A stretch of 64,000 nt of DNA from Acidobacteriota bacterium. GTDB lineage: Bacteria > Acidobacteriota > Blastocatellia > Pyrinomonadales > Pyrinomonadaceae. The position numbers were made by a program, and so were the translations under genes. Below are positions 8,560 through 16,288 of the stretch, piece by piece. The DNA lies in NCBI GenBank assembly GCA_020199835.1, contig JAIVJV010000009.1, forward strand, positions 930,001-994,000, given 5' to 3'. Numbering within the stretch: the first letter of the stretch is position 1; every line of letters begins with the position of its first letter. Under the pieces are notes generated by a model. The model was not told where the DNA came from, ran no database searches, and saw only the letters and a program-made list of their open reading frames with translations.

Positions 8560-10071
8560 ATGCAGAGGATGCAGATCTCGAATCGCGGATTGTTTGAATG
8601 GTGCGAACGCGCCATCATCGGTTGCATCTTTCTCATCGCTGTCTTCGCGCCTCACTCAATCGCCGCCACACAAACAGCGTGGCTGTTGGGACTGGTTTTC
8701 TGGTTGCTGCGGTTTGCTTTTTATCCGCGGCGGGCGCTGTTTCGCACGCCGGTTGATTATTTGTTGTTTGGGTTCTTCGTGTTGAGCGGCGTGTCGTGCG
8801 TGTTTTCCTACAGTCCGTTTGTTTCGATCGGGAAGATGCGCGCCGCGAGTCTGTTCACGATTGTTTATTTGGTGGCCCAGAACGTTCGTTCGTTGCGATT
8901 GGTCCACGTGCTCGCGTTGACGTTGATTGGATCGTGCATGGTTAACGTGTTGCTGACTGCTGGGCAGTTGGTGGTGGGACGTGGGGTTAAGGTGGAGGGT
9001 GTGAAAGCGGAGAGTCCGTTGGCGAAAGCAGTGTTTCGTACAAAGACGGTGACGCAGGCTACGCCGATCCGCAGTGGTGACACGATTTCTCAAATAGACG
9101 GAAAACCCGTCAGTAATCCAGATGAACTCGCTGCGGCTTTAGCCGGTGGATCACCAGTTGGAAAGGTGAAGATCTATCGCGTCGAATGGACACCGGAACT
9201 GGAAGTGCCGCGCGGAAGTTTGCTGCCGGGAAACAACGCATTGGACCAGTTGGGTATCACTGGCTGGTCGCGCGGGCGCGATTGGCGGGCGAGCGGTTTT
9301 TTTGGTCACTGGGTGACGTACGCCGAAGTGTTGCAGTTGATCGCCTCACTCGCGTTCGGAATGTTCCTCTTTTTGCCGCAGAAGAAAAGCTTGTTGGGGT
9401 TGTTTTTGGCGGTCTCGGTAATCGGGCTCGTGTTTGCGCTCGCGATGACGGTGACGCGCGCTGCGTGGATAGGTTTTGCGATTTCAGCGGCGTTGATACT
9501 GGCTCTTAGCGTGTCGCGCCGAACGCTGCTGATCGCGGCCGCATGCGTGATTCCGCTGGTTGTCGGGAGCGTTATCTTGTTGCAGCAGAAGCGGAACGTG
9601 GGTTTCATCGATTCGGCGGATCAGTCAACAAGCTGGCGCGAGATGGTCTGGCGCGAGGGCTTTGAACTGCTGGTTAGCAAGCCACGCCATCTGCTCGGAG
9701 GCGTCGGGATGGACTCGATCAAGGGACACTGGCGCGAGTGGGGATTGTTTGACAACGGCCGACAGCCGATTGGCCACATGCATTCGAACGTGTTGCAGAT
9801 CGCACTCGAGCGCGGCGTGCCGGCGCTCATTGTTTGGTTGTTACTGCTGGGCGTTTACGGGTGGGTGTTGCTCGGCCTTGTACGCAAAACTAACCTCAGC
9901 GAAGTCCGTGGAATTGCGCTCGGCGCACTCGGCGGACTGGCCGGGTTCTTCGTCAGCGGACTGGTCCATTACAACTGGGGCGACTCCGAAGTCGTCACCG
10001 TCTTCTACTTCATTATGGGATTGAGTTTGGTACTGGAGCGAAGCGCACGCGATCAGGTTCAAACTTCCTGA
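8560..10071 (+). CDS. O-antigen ligase/polymerase-like membrane protein with inserted PDZ-like domain
   Basis: A 503-residue polytopic membrane protein with about 10-12 hydrophobic segments. The C-terminal half matches the Wzy_C/O-antigen ligase family: a segment with ARLTRAAW-like spacing (TVTRAAWIGFAISA), then a large loop (about residues 350-410) with REGFELL and HMHSNVLQIALERG. Unusually, residues about 145-245, between two membrane segments, form a soluble region resembling a PDZ domain (IRSGDTISQIDGKPV ... DELAAAL). The start may be ATG 8560 or ATG 8569. It probably joins glycan chains on the periplasmic face using the undecaprenyl-linked product of the preceding operon. A polymerase role (Wzy) cannot be excluded. 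Confidence 0.8.
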   Translation: MQRMQISNRGLFEWCERAIIGCIFLIAVFAPHSIAATQTAWLLGLVFWLLRFAFYPRRALFRTPVDYLLFGFFVLSGVSCVFSYSPFVSIGKMRAASLFTIVYLVAQNVRSLRLVHVLALTLIGSCMVNVLLTAGQLVVGRGVKVEGVKAESPLAKAVFRTKTVTQATPIRSGDTISQIDGKPVSNPDELAAALAGGSPVGKVKIYRVEWTPELEVPRGSLLPGNNALDQLGITGWSRGRDWRASGFFGHWVTYAEVLQLIASLAFGMFLFLPQKKSLLGLFLAVSVIGLVFALAMTVTRAAWIGFAISAALILALSVSRRTLLIAAACVIPLVVGSVILLQQKRNVGFIDSADQSTSWREMVWREGFELLVSKPRHLLGGVGMDSIKGHWREWGLFDNGRQPIGHMHSNVLQIALERGVPALIVWLLLLGVYGWVLLGLVRKTNLSEVRGIALGALGGLAGFFVSGLVHYNWGDSEVVTVFYFIMGLSLVLERSARDQVQTS

Positions 10072-10265
10072 TCCCATGGATGCTGATAACGTTCGATCTC
10101 ATCGCCATCATACGCACCCTTGTGCAAACAGGCGGTACATTCGACGACGTAGGTCGCCCGGATTCGCGCCTCACCACGCGAGAGATCGGCAAAGAGAATC
10201 TGCTTGGCCTCGCAGTGCTCGCAAGTAAAGCGGAGATACCACTGTCCGGGGGTTAGAATGCGCAT
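10059..10265 (-). CDS. Small zinc-ribbon protein, unknown function
   Basis: A 68-residue soluble protein with two CxxC knuckles, CEHC (about residues 15-18) and CTAC (about residues 42-45), consistent with one zinc ribbon. The ATG at 10265 has a GAGG 9 bp upstream. It converges on the O-antigen ligase gene, overlapping its last 13 bp, and is last in a run of minus-strand genes. I know of no function. The intact four-cysteine pattern argues that it is a real gene rather than a chance frame. Confidence 0.6.
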   Translation of the reverse strand: MRILTPGQWYLRFTCEHCEAKQILFADLSRGEARIRATYVVECTACLHKGAYDGDEIERYQHPWDQEV

Positions 10266-10383
10266 CCTTGTTAACCTCAGCTCGGAAAAACTAAAGCGCG
10301 ATGAGGGATGGGGCCAATCAGTGTCTGCTCTTTATAAGCGACAATTCAGCAGGCGTCAAGAAAAGTCTCTCAACATCGCTTTT

Positions 10384-11388
10384 TCAACGTCTTCGGCCGC
10401 CTCGGCCGCCGACTGAAACGATGCGCTCGATAAGCTTCGGATCGTCGGGCAGCAACCCGGATTTCGGCAGCCGCGGCGTGAGAATGATCCAGTTTCGGTC
10501 CATCGCGAATACCTTCCGGAACAGCGGTAATGATTCGTCGACACGGCCCATGTTTACGAGTGCGACCGCGTGCCAGTAGATCATTTCCGCGTTGTCCGGC
10601 ACGAGACGTTCGGCTGCGGAATACTCGCGCAACGCGCCTTCATTATCTTTCTTCTCAACTGCGAGATCACCGGCGTTCATGTGGTTGTAGGCGCGTTGCA
10701 GTCGCACCAACCGGCGGAGTTCTTTCAAAGGCTCGGGACTGTCGTCAACGCGCAGATCAAACGTGCGATCCTTCCACGCCTGGCCGGTCGGTTTTCCCGT
10801 GACGACGATCAGCGCGGCCGACTGGCGACCGCGGATATCCCCGCCGGCGGCTTGTGCGGCGTCGAGAGCGGCGAGCATCCGTTCGGCGAGATCGCCGCGC
10901 GTGTTTTCAAAAGCACGCGCCATGGCTGGCCAAACTTTGTCGTTGAGCATGAGGTTGGCTTGCACGGAAAAGTTTGTGCCAACGATGTGACCAGCAGCTT
11001 GAATGTCGTTTTTGCCGGTCCAGGCGTCGACGCGTCCTTGCGCGTCGATCATTGCGACCTGGCGCACTTCGCGGCCTTCGTCTTTGGCCAGGAGTTCTTT
11101 TAGCGTTTCCGGAGCGCTTTTGCCGGAACGCATTAGATCGAGACCGTTTTTGCCGTAGCTTGGATCGACGAATGATTGCGTGGCGACGGCGCCGACCCCG
11201 GCTTCGGCCCACGCGACGATCGGGCCGACAGAGAACCAATGGGATTGTACGGCAACGCCGAGTTCGCCTGTGTTTGGATCGCGCGCGACGATTGAGTAAG
11301 TGTGAACTGGGCGCGTTGGTTTCGTTTGTTGAGAGGCCGTTGGGACAAACATTAAAGCCAAAATAAAAAGCAGGATCAAAACGCGCAT
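10384..11388 (-). CDS. Secreted DUF1028 protein with C-terminal TPR-like region
   Basis: A 334-residue protein. The start at ATG 11388 is chosen because a GAGGT lies 6 bp upstream and MRVLILLFILALMFVPTAS is a signal peptide. The mature part opens HTYSIVARDPNTGELGVAV, the hallmark of DUF1028, an Ntn-hydrolase-like family, and covers about residues 30-245. Residues about 250-320 look like a TPR pair (NEGALREYSAAERLVPDN, VDESLPLFRKVFAMDRN). Its Shine-Dalgarno overlaps the stop region of the upstream DUF2752 gene, so the two are coupled. The activity of DUF1028 is not established; periplasmic or extracellular amidohydrolase activity is an inference. Confidence 0.85.
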   Translation of the reverse strand: MRVLILLFILALMFVPTASQQTKPTRPVHTYSIVARDPNTGELGVAVQSHWFSVGPIVAWAEAGVGAVATQSFVDPSYGKNGLDLMRSGKSAPETLKELLAKDEGREVRQVAMIDAQGRVDAWTGKNDIQAAGHIVGTNFSVQANLMLNDKVWPAMARAFENTRGDLAERMLAALDAAQAAGGDIRGRQSAALIVVTGKPTGQAWKDRTFDLRVDDSPEPLKELRRLVRLQRAYNHMNAGDLAVEKKDNEGALREYSAAERLVPDNAEMIYWHAVALVNMGRVDESLPLFRKVFAMDRNWIILTPRLPKSGLLPDDPKLIERIVSVGGRGGRRR

Positions 11389-11396
11389 AGTTGACC

Positions 11397-11801
11397 TCAC
11401 GAAGCAAACGGATAAAACGGCGTGTTGCGAAAGATCCAAAAACCCATCAGCACAAAAAACAACGCATAAAGATACGGCGCGGGCACCGCGTTCTTTCGCG
11501 GTACGCCGCCACGCATCACCGTCACGCTATAACGCATAAACGCATAAACCAAAAGCGGACTCGCGAGCAGCAGCAGCGGATTGAGCATGAACGCCGTCTC
11601 GAGTTCTCCGTGCAGGATGGCGTGAAGCGCGCGCGTAGTGCCACAGCCGGGACACGTCAGACCGGTGAGGAGTCGAAAAACACAGACCGGGAAGAATCCT
11701 GTTCTTCCCGGTTCGAAAATAAAGAGATAAACAGCGCCGGCGATCAGCAGCAACCAGATTCCTGCGACGGTCGATCGGCGGTACATAAACTCAGTTGCCA
11801 T
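11397..11801 (-). CDS. DUF2752 membrane protein
   Basis: A 134-residue protein with about three transmembrane helices and the family signature CPGCGTTRALHA (about residues 49-60). DUF2752 proteins are small, widespread and functionally uncharacterised. They often sit beside TM2 and DUF4190-like genes, as here. It is separated by 8 bp from the downstream DUF1028 gene and by 138 bp from the upstream TM2 gene. I can only say that it is a membrane protein with a conserved, possibly metal- or redox-active, Cys pair. Confidence 0.85.
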   Translation of the reverse strand: MATEFMYRRSTVAGIWLLLIAGAVYLFIFEPGRTGFFPVCVFRLLTGLTCPGCGTTRALHAILHGELETAFMLNPLLLLASPLLVYAFMRYSVTVMRGGVPRKNAVPAPYLYALFFVLMGFWIFRNTPFYPFAS

Positions 11802-11832
11802 GACAAACGCCGCCCAAGGACTTGATTCGATC

Positions 11833-11904
11833 GCCGCCGACTTGGTCTACCGCCGCCGAGCTGTTCTACGGCCGCCTGTTCTGACGCCATCGACCTGCTT
11901 CTAC
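11833..11904. repeat. Degenerate ~19-bp tandem repeat
   Basis: Four imperfect units (11833-11851, 11852-11870, a shorter 11871-11885, 11886-11904) share the pattern GCC(G/A)(C/T)CGA..TG.TCTAC. They fill the 138-bp gap between the TM2 and DUF2752 genes. There is no good coding frame in the gap. The units are diverged, so this may be an old tandem duplication. Confidence 0.45.
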
Positions 11905-11939
11905 GCTGCCACTCGAGTCAACAGGCCGAGTGATTCTCT

Positions 11940-12323
11940 TTAGAACCAGCCCTTTTTGTTCTGGATATACGTTCTCACAAACTCCTCGTCTGACTTCGTC
12001 AGGTAGATCACGCCTTCAACGATGCTGAGTATGTTCGTCAGACCGCACGTGAGTATGCCGAGCACGAGTTGAATCACGCCTTCCGTCGTGTAGCCGAGGA
12101 TGAACTTGTGAACGCCGAGCCAGCCGACAAGGATTGCACAGATACCGGCGGTGATCTTCTTGTCGGCGCCCATCGCTTTCCAATCAGTCACCGCGCCGGG
12201 ATTAACAGACTGCATGGGTTGGTAGCCGGTGCTGACGGAGTTAGCTAGCGATGCCTGGCAGTTTGTACAGTACTGCGCTGTGTCATCGTTGATTGCGCCG
12301 CATTTGGTGCAGTATCTGCTCAT
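11940..12323 (-). CDS. TM2-domain protein with N-terminal zinc ribbon
   Basis: A 127-residue protein. Residues 4-25 are a zinc ribbon (CTKCG ... CTNC). After a linker come two transmembrane helices joined by a short loop, starting near KITAGICAILVGWLGVHKF, the classic TM2 pattern with GxxGxHKF. TM2 proteins are of unknown function, with suggested roles in envelope or signalling. It lies in a run with the DUF4190 and DUF2752 genes on the same strand, 41 bp after the DUF4190 gene. Confidence 0.88.
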   Translation of the reverse strand: MSRYCTKCGAINDDTAQYCTNCQASLANSVSTGYQPMQSVNPGAVTDWKAMGADKKITAGICAILVGWLGVHKFILGYTTEGVIQLVLGILTCGLTNILSIVEGVIYLTKSDEEFVRTYIQNKKGWF

Positions 12324-12364
12324 CTCTTTGATGTCTCCAACTGAAATTGCAGGTTGATCGATGC

Positions 12365-12676
12365 TCAGTAGGTGTTGGTTGTTGATCCGGCGATGCCCAT
12401 ACCGATACCCATGACAAGTATGAACAGCACGTAGCAGAGTATGCCGGCCAGACCCAAACCGATCGAGATGTAACTAAACATCTTCGCCTTCTTGGAGGCA
12501 TCGGTTGCACCAGCGATGTCGCCGGCTGCCACTTTACCGTTTACCTGGGCCGCAAAGATAATCGCGACGATGCCGAGTGGTGTACAACAAAACAGCGAGA
12601 TGATCGCCAGAACCAGATAATTAGGAACGCTGGCAGATGTGCCCGAAGGGGGCGGGGGAGTCCAATCTTGAGACAT
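12365..12676 (-). CDS. DUF4190/CD225-like small membrane protein
   Basis: A 103-residue protein with a Pro-rich N-terminus (WTPPPPSG) followed by two hydrophobic helices around PNYLVLAIISLFCCTPLGIV and the C-terminal MFSYISIGLGLAGILCYV segment. The CC-TPLGIVAIIFA pattern is typical of CD225/DUF4190-type proteins. The ATG at 12676 has TCAGGAGAA upstream, a good ribosome-binding site. No known enzymatic role. Confidence 0.82.
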   Translation of the reverse strand: MSQDWTPPPPSGTSASVPNYLVLAIISLFCCTPLGIVAIIFAAQVNGKVAAGDIAGATDASKKAKMFSYISIGLGLAGILCYVLFILVMGIGMGIAGSTTNTY

Positions 12677-12733
12677 TATTTTCTCCTGAATTCAGTATTG
12701 AAAGATTCCGCGCAGAAAGAAAAAGATCCGTGT

Positions 12734-13249
12734 TTACGTCGCGTAGCTGCCTGGTCCACCTGTAGCCGGTGGCGGTGGTGGCACTGATCCGCCTTTACGC
12801 TTTTCGAAAACCGCCGCACCGATCAGGCCGCCGATGACTGAGAAAAAGAAAAGCATCACCGCGAGAATCAACGCGTTGATGATTACCGGACCGAGGGCGT
12901 CGCCCGTCAACTCAAGCTGTTGCCGTATCATTTCGGCTTGCTGGCGATCGACGTTCTCGAGCATGCTCACCATCAGGTTTCTCATCGTTGGTCCCATCGC
13001 ATAAGAGATCGGTATACCCAGAACCAGTGAGATCGCCGCGCCGATTAATCCGGCTATCGCGCCGAGGATTGCTCCGTCCCCTGCGCTTGCCGGCGTAGGC
13101 GAGTTTTTGACGTAGAGGTATGAAGCCAGCATGCCTCCCAGGATCGCCCAAAGACAACAGCAGATGTTGAGCGCGTTGACAAAGGGAATCACCGACAGCA
13201 GGCCTAGCAGCACGCCGCCCATCAATGCGGGCTTAACTTTATTATTCAT
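12734..13249 (-). CDS. Polytopic membrane protein with Pro-rich tail, unknown
   Basis: A 171-residue protein with four predicted membrane segments: residues about 8-30, 30-45, 60-85 and 120-148. The last loop is charged (ENVDRQQAEMIRQQLELTG) and the cytoplasmic-type tail is rich in proline (SVPPPPPATGG). It heads the run of small membrane genes on this strand. It resembles uncharacterised DUF4199/DUF5518-like glycine-rich membrane proteins, but I cannot assign a family with confidence. Confidence 0.7.
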   Translation of the reverse strand: MNNKVKPALMGGVLLGLLSVIPFVNALNICCCLWAILGGMLASYLYVKNSPTPASAGDGAILGAIAGLIGAAISLVLGIPISYAMGPTMRNLMVSMLENVDRQQAEMIRQQLELTGDALGPVIINALILAVMLFFFSVIGGLIGAAVFEKRKGGSVPPPPPATGGPGSYAT

Positions 13250-13256
13250 CGCACTT

Positions 13257-13286
13257 GTACTAACAAAGAGCGGCTTGTATTGTCAA
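13257..13286 (-). promoter_or_regulatory. Candidate sigma70-type promoter for the small-membrane-protein run
   Basis: On the minus strand a perfect TTGACA (13286-13281) is followed, 18 bp on, by a TAGTAC -10 candidate (13262-13257; 3 of 6 matches). Initiation would fall next to the ATG at 13249, giving an almost leaderless transcript. The -35 match is strong and the -10 weak. Confidence 0.4.
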
Positions 13287-13312
13287 TGAAATTGCCGAAT
13301 TTCAGCGGCTTT

Positions 13313-14185
13313 TTACCTGGAAACCTCAATTCGATCGCCGGGTTCAAGTTTGGGATCTTCAACCGTCCCGGCCTTGATCTCCTTGATGCGATAATGAATC
13401 GTCGCGAGACGGCCGTCAGCGCCCGCGCGTGAGACTTCGACGCGATCTTCCTTTTGCCTTGCCCCGCCCGCAGCTAGAATTGCCTGCAGCAACGTGATGC
13501 CGGGTTGAAACACTTTCTGGCCAGGATAATTGATGCGGCCGCCGATGTAGTAAAACTCCTGCGGCTTGTTTAAAACGGTGATCACGTCGCCCGCTTGAAC
13601 CGTCACGTTCAGTGTTTTGGGATCGCTGAGCTCAAGTGCCTCGCCGTTCGTTCCAGCGCGCATGATCACGACGCGACCGGCGTCGTTTCTCAGATGCGAT
13701 TCGGCGAGTATGACATAGAGCGGCACAGCCTCCCGCCGCAGATACCGAGTGCCGGGATTAACAACCAGACCCGTCACCATCACCGAGTGACTCACATACT
13801 GGCGAACACCGACTGACACTTGCGAGTATTCTGCAACTGCGCGTCTTTTGAGTTCGGCGGCGATGCGCGCCTTGATTTCCTCGGGCGTCATTCCGGCGAC
13901 CTTTACCGCGCCGCCCGCAATTGGAAAATCAATCGCGCCGCCGGGCATCACGGTGAACAGCGTCGAACGGTTGATGGGTGAATTGATTAATCGAATGTCG
14001 AGCACGTCACCCACGCCTACGCGGTAGATCTCGGTCAGCACCGGTTCGACGGATTTCGCGGAGCCGGTCGAATCGCTGAGCGCGGGTCTGACGGGCATCG
14101 CGCCCGCAGTTTCCTGCGCGACAGCCGAGACAAGGGACGTAAGAACGAGCACGGCAAATAGCGTGATTGAAATCAGGTTTTTCAT
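13313..14185 (-). CDS. Periplasmic polysaccharide export protein with SLBB domains
   Basis: A 290-residue protein with a signal peptide (MKNLISITLFAVLVLTSLVSAVA). The Poly_export domain starts YRVGVGDVLDIRL (about residue 54), and two SLBB-type beta-grasp segments follow (about residues 125-180 and 205-265, the latter around YYIGGRINYPGQKVF). Such proteins gate export of capsule or exopolysaccharide across the outer membrane. It lacks a lipobox Cys and the C-terminal amphipathic helix of Wza, so it is the short, soluble type. No Wzc/Wzx partner is adjacent. Confidence 0.88.
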   Translation of the reverse strand: MKNLISITLFAVLVLTSLVSAVAQETAGAMPVRPALSDSTGSAKSVEPVLTEIYRVGVGDVLDIRLINSPINRSTLFTVMPGGAIDFPIAGGAVKVAGMTPEEIKARIAAELKRRAVAEYSQVSVGVRQYVSHSVMVTGLVVNPGTRYLRREAVPLYVILAESHLRNDAGRVVIMRAGTNGEALELSDPKTLNVTVQAGDVITVLNKPQEFYYIGGRINYPGQKVFQPGITLLQAILAAGGARQKEDRVEVSRAGADGRLATIHYRIKEIKAGTVEDPKLEPGDRIEVSR

Positions 14186-14238
14186 AGGCCGGGGCAGAAG
14201 CTTGAAAGATCGGTTACTCGGTAAGATGTTGGCGCTGC

Positions 14239-14267
14239 ATTATATATCAAAGACTTCTAATCCGACG
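14239..14267 (-). promoter_or_regulatory. Candidate promoter of the polysaccharide export gene
   Basis: On the minus strand a perfect -10 hexamer TATAAT occurs at 14244-14239, 54 bp upstream of the ATG at 14185. No good -35 is present; the 14267-14262 region is GC-rich. The assignment rests on the -10 alone. Confidence 0.35.
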
Positions 14268-14323
14268 GGTTTTCCGGGGACGGGGGCATTCTGCTATATT
14301 CGCCGTTTCGCTAAGGGGCGAAG

Positions 14324-15679
14324 TTGGCCACTATGTACGAGTTTGCGGTCACACCAGCAGTTACAAACATCCGTCGCCGCGGGGTCGAGATCTCTGAAGT
14401 CCTGCCTGAGAGCCTCGGCGCGGAAATGGAGCTCGAAGCCGGCGATCGGATCATTAAGGTAAACGGCCGCGTGGTGCGCGACTACCTCGATTTCCGTTTC
14501 CACACCGCCGGCGAAACCGAACTCGTGCTCGAAGTGCGAAAGAAAAATGGCGAGGACTGGGAACTCGAACTCGATCGTGGCGAAGGAGAAGATTTCGGCC
14601 TCGCTTTCGAACACATCGTGCCGCGCCAGTGTGCGAATGCGTGCATCTTCTGTTTTTGCAACGGCAACCCTGCCGACGCGCGGCCGTCGCTCTTTATTAA
14701 AGACGAAGACATACGCTTGTCCTTTCTTTACGGCAACTACACCACACTGACGTCGATCACTGAAGACGAAATGCGCCGCATCGTGGAGCAGCGTTTGTCG
14801 CCGCAGTACGTTTCCGTGCATGCGACCGATCTCGATGTTCGCGCTTACCTGTTGGGAATAGACAAAGAGCGCGCGGACATTTCGACAAAACTCGCGCGCA
14901 TGCTCGAGGCCGGAATCGAAGTGCACGCGCAAGTAGTGCTGTGTCCCGGCATTAACGACGGCGACGTGTTGCGGAAGACGATCTTTGATCTCGCGGCCGA
15001 GTATCCGCGCATCACGAGCGTCGCGATCGTTCCGCTTGGTCTAACTCGCTACAACACAGATTCGCGGCTCACCGCAGTGACGCCGGAGTTTTGTCGCAAC
15101 GTGATCGAACAAGTGAGTGAGATACAGCAGAAACTGAAGACGCGTTTGGGAACCAACTTCGCTTTGCTTGGCGACGAGATCTATCTGCGCGCGGGCCGTG
15201 CGATTCCCGCGACGTCTCATTATGGCGCTTATCCGCAGATCGAAGACGGCGTCGGCATGGTGCGATCGTTCGTGAAGGAGTTTGCGCGCATCACGAAACG
15301 TATTGAGCAAGACAGAAGCGTAAATCTGCACGACAAGAGCGGCACGATTCTCACCGGAACGTTGTTCGCGCCAGTGTTGCGGAAGCTGGTCCAAAAATTG
15401 AATAAGCAGTTTGGCAGTCAACTCATTGTCGAGCCGGTGGAGAACGGTTACTTTGGCGGCGACGTTTCGGTGGCGGGACTCTTGACCGGACGCGACCTGT
15501 TATCAGCACGCGTAAGAGTCAGAGGCGAGTTTGTTTTGGTTCCGCGTCAGATGTTGAAGAGTGACGACGAGATCATGCTGGACGGAATGAGACTCGGTGA
15601 GGTGGCCCAGGGCCTCGGTGTACCGGTTCACGCGATCAACCTGGACCAGTTCGCCAGTTTGCTGTTGCAGAAAAACTAA
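14324..15679 (+). CDS. DUF512 family PDZ/radical-SAM-like Fe-S protein
   Basis: A 451-residue protein. Residues about 12-75 form a PDZ domain (LEAGDRIIKVNGRVV). Next comes a CANACIFCF motif (CxxxCxxC, about residues 105-112) as in radical-SAM proteins, then the barrel and the DUF512 C-terminal domain. The first start, TTG 14324, has AAGGGG 5 bp upstream, better spaced than for ATG 14333 (14 bp), so I prefer TTG. The family is uncharacterised; [4Fe-4S]-dependent chemistry is inferred from the cysteines. It is followed 4 bp later by a methyltransferase, suggesting an operon. Confidence 0.85.
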   Translation: MATMYEFAVTPAVTNIRRRGVEISEVLPESLGAEMELEAGDRIIKVNGRVVRDYLDFRFHTAGETELVLEVRKKNGEDWELELDRGEGEDFGLAFEHIVPRQCANACIFCFCNGNPADARPSLFIKDEDIRLSFLYGNYTTLTSITEDEMRRIVEQRLSPQYVSVHATDLDVRAYLLGIDKERADISTKLARMLEAGIEVHAQVVLCPGINDGDVLRKTIFDLAAEYPRITSVAIVPLGLTRYNTDSRLTAVTPEFCRNVIEQVSEIQQKLKTRLGTNFALLGDEIYLRAGRAIPATSHYGAYPQIEDGVGMVRSFVKEFARITKRIEQDRSVNLHDKSGTILTGTLFAPVLRKLVQKLNKQFGSQLIVEPVENGYFGGDVSVAGLLTGRDLLSARVRVRGEFVLVPRQMLKSDDEIMLDGMRLGEVAQGLGVPVHAINLDQFASLLLQKN

Positions 15680-15683
15680 GCGC

Positions 15684-16244
15684 ATGTCCGAACCCACGAA
15701 GCGAGTTCTGGACGTAGGTTGTGGCCAGAACAAATTTCCCGGCGCTATCGGTATCGACGCAAACCCGCGCAGTCATGCCGACGTCATTCACGATCTCGGC
15801 GTCTTTCCTTTCCCGTTCGCAGATAACGAGTTTGAAGAGATCGTTTGCCGGCACGTGATCGAACACGTGCCGGACGTAATCGGATTCGTGACGGAATTGC
15901 ATCGGATCACGAGGCCGGGTGGCAAGTTAAAGATCCTAACGCCGCATTACTCAAACCCGGATTGGGCTACGGATCCCACGCATCGCAATCATTTCAACAG
16001 CTACTCGTTCACCTGTTTCATGCCGGCGCAAACTCCTTTTCCGTTCTACACTTCGACCGAGCTGCGACCGCTTACAACGCGCGTCAGCCTGGCGAACTTA
16101 TGGCGCGCGCTCGGGCTGGAGTTTGTGGTGAATCTGGATCAGCGCTGGCCTGCTTTTCGTTTCACGAGAAAGTTTTGGGAGTTCTATTTGTCGATGATCT
16201 TTCGCGGCAAAGAACTCTACTTCGAGTTTGAAGTGGTCAAGTAA
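15684..16244 (+). CDS. SAM-dependent methyltransferase, class I
   Basis: A 186-residue protein. The ATG at 15684, 4 bp after the upstream stop, gives MSEPTKRVLDVGCGQNKFPG with motif I (LDVGCG) directly at the N-terminus. EEIVCRHVIEHV at about residues 50-61 and RPGGKLKIL at about 75-83 are the usual motif II/III blocks of Methyltransf_11 proteins. The substrate is unknown. The C-terminal part is specific to this group and probably binds it. Coupled to the DUF512 gene. Confidence 0.85.
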   Translation: MSEPTKRVLDVGCGQNKFPGAIGIDANPRSHADVIHDLGVFPFPFADNEFEEIVCRHVIEHVPDVIGFVTELHRITRPGGKLKILTPHYSNPDWATDPTHRNHFNSYSFTCFMPAQTPFPFYTSTELRPLTTRVSLANLWRALGLEFVVNLDQRWPAFRFTRKFWEFYLSMIFRGKELYFEFEVVK

Positions 16245-16288
16245 AAAATTTGAAGTCGTGAAGCAAAAAAATGTAAGCTGAGCCGCCA

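Noticed and set aside
7821..8597. 258-codon plus-strand frame opposite the M20 peptidase
   Set aside because: The peptidase has all metal ligands and a signal peptide; the opposing frame has no recognisable features.
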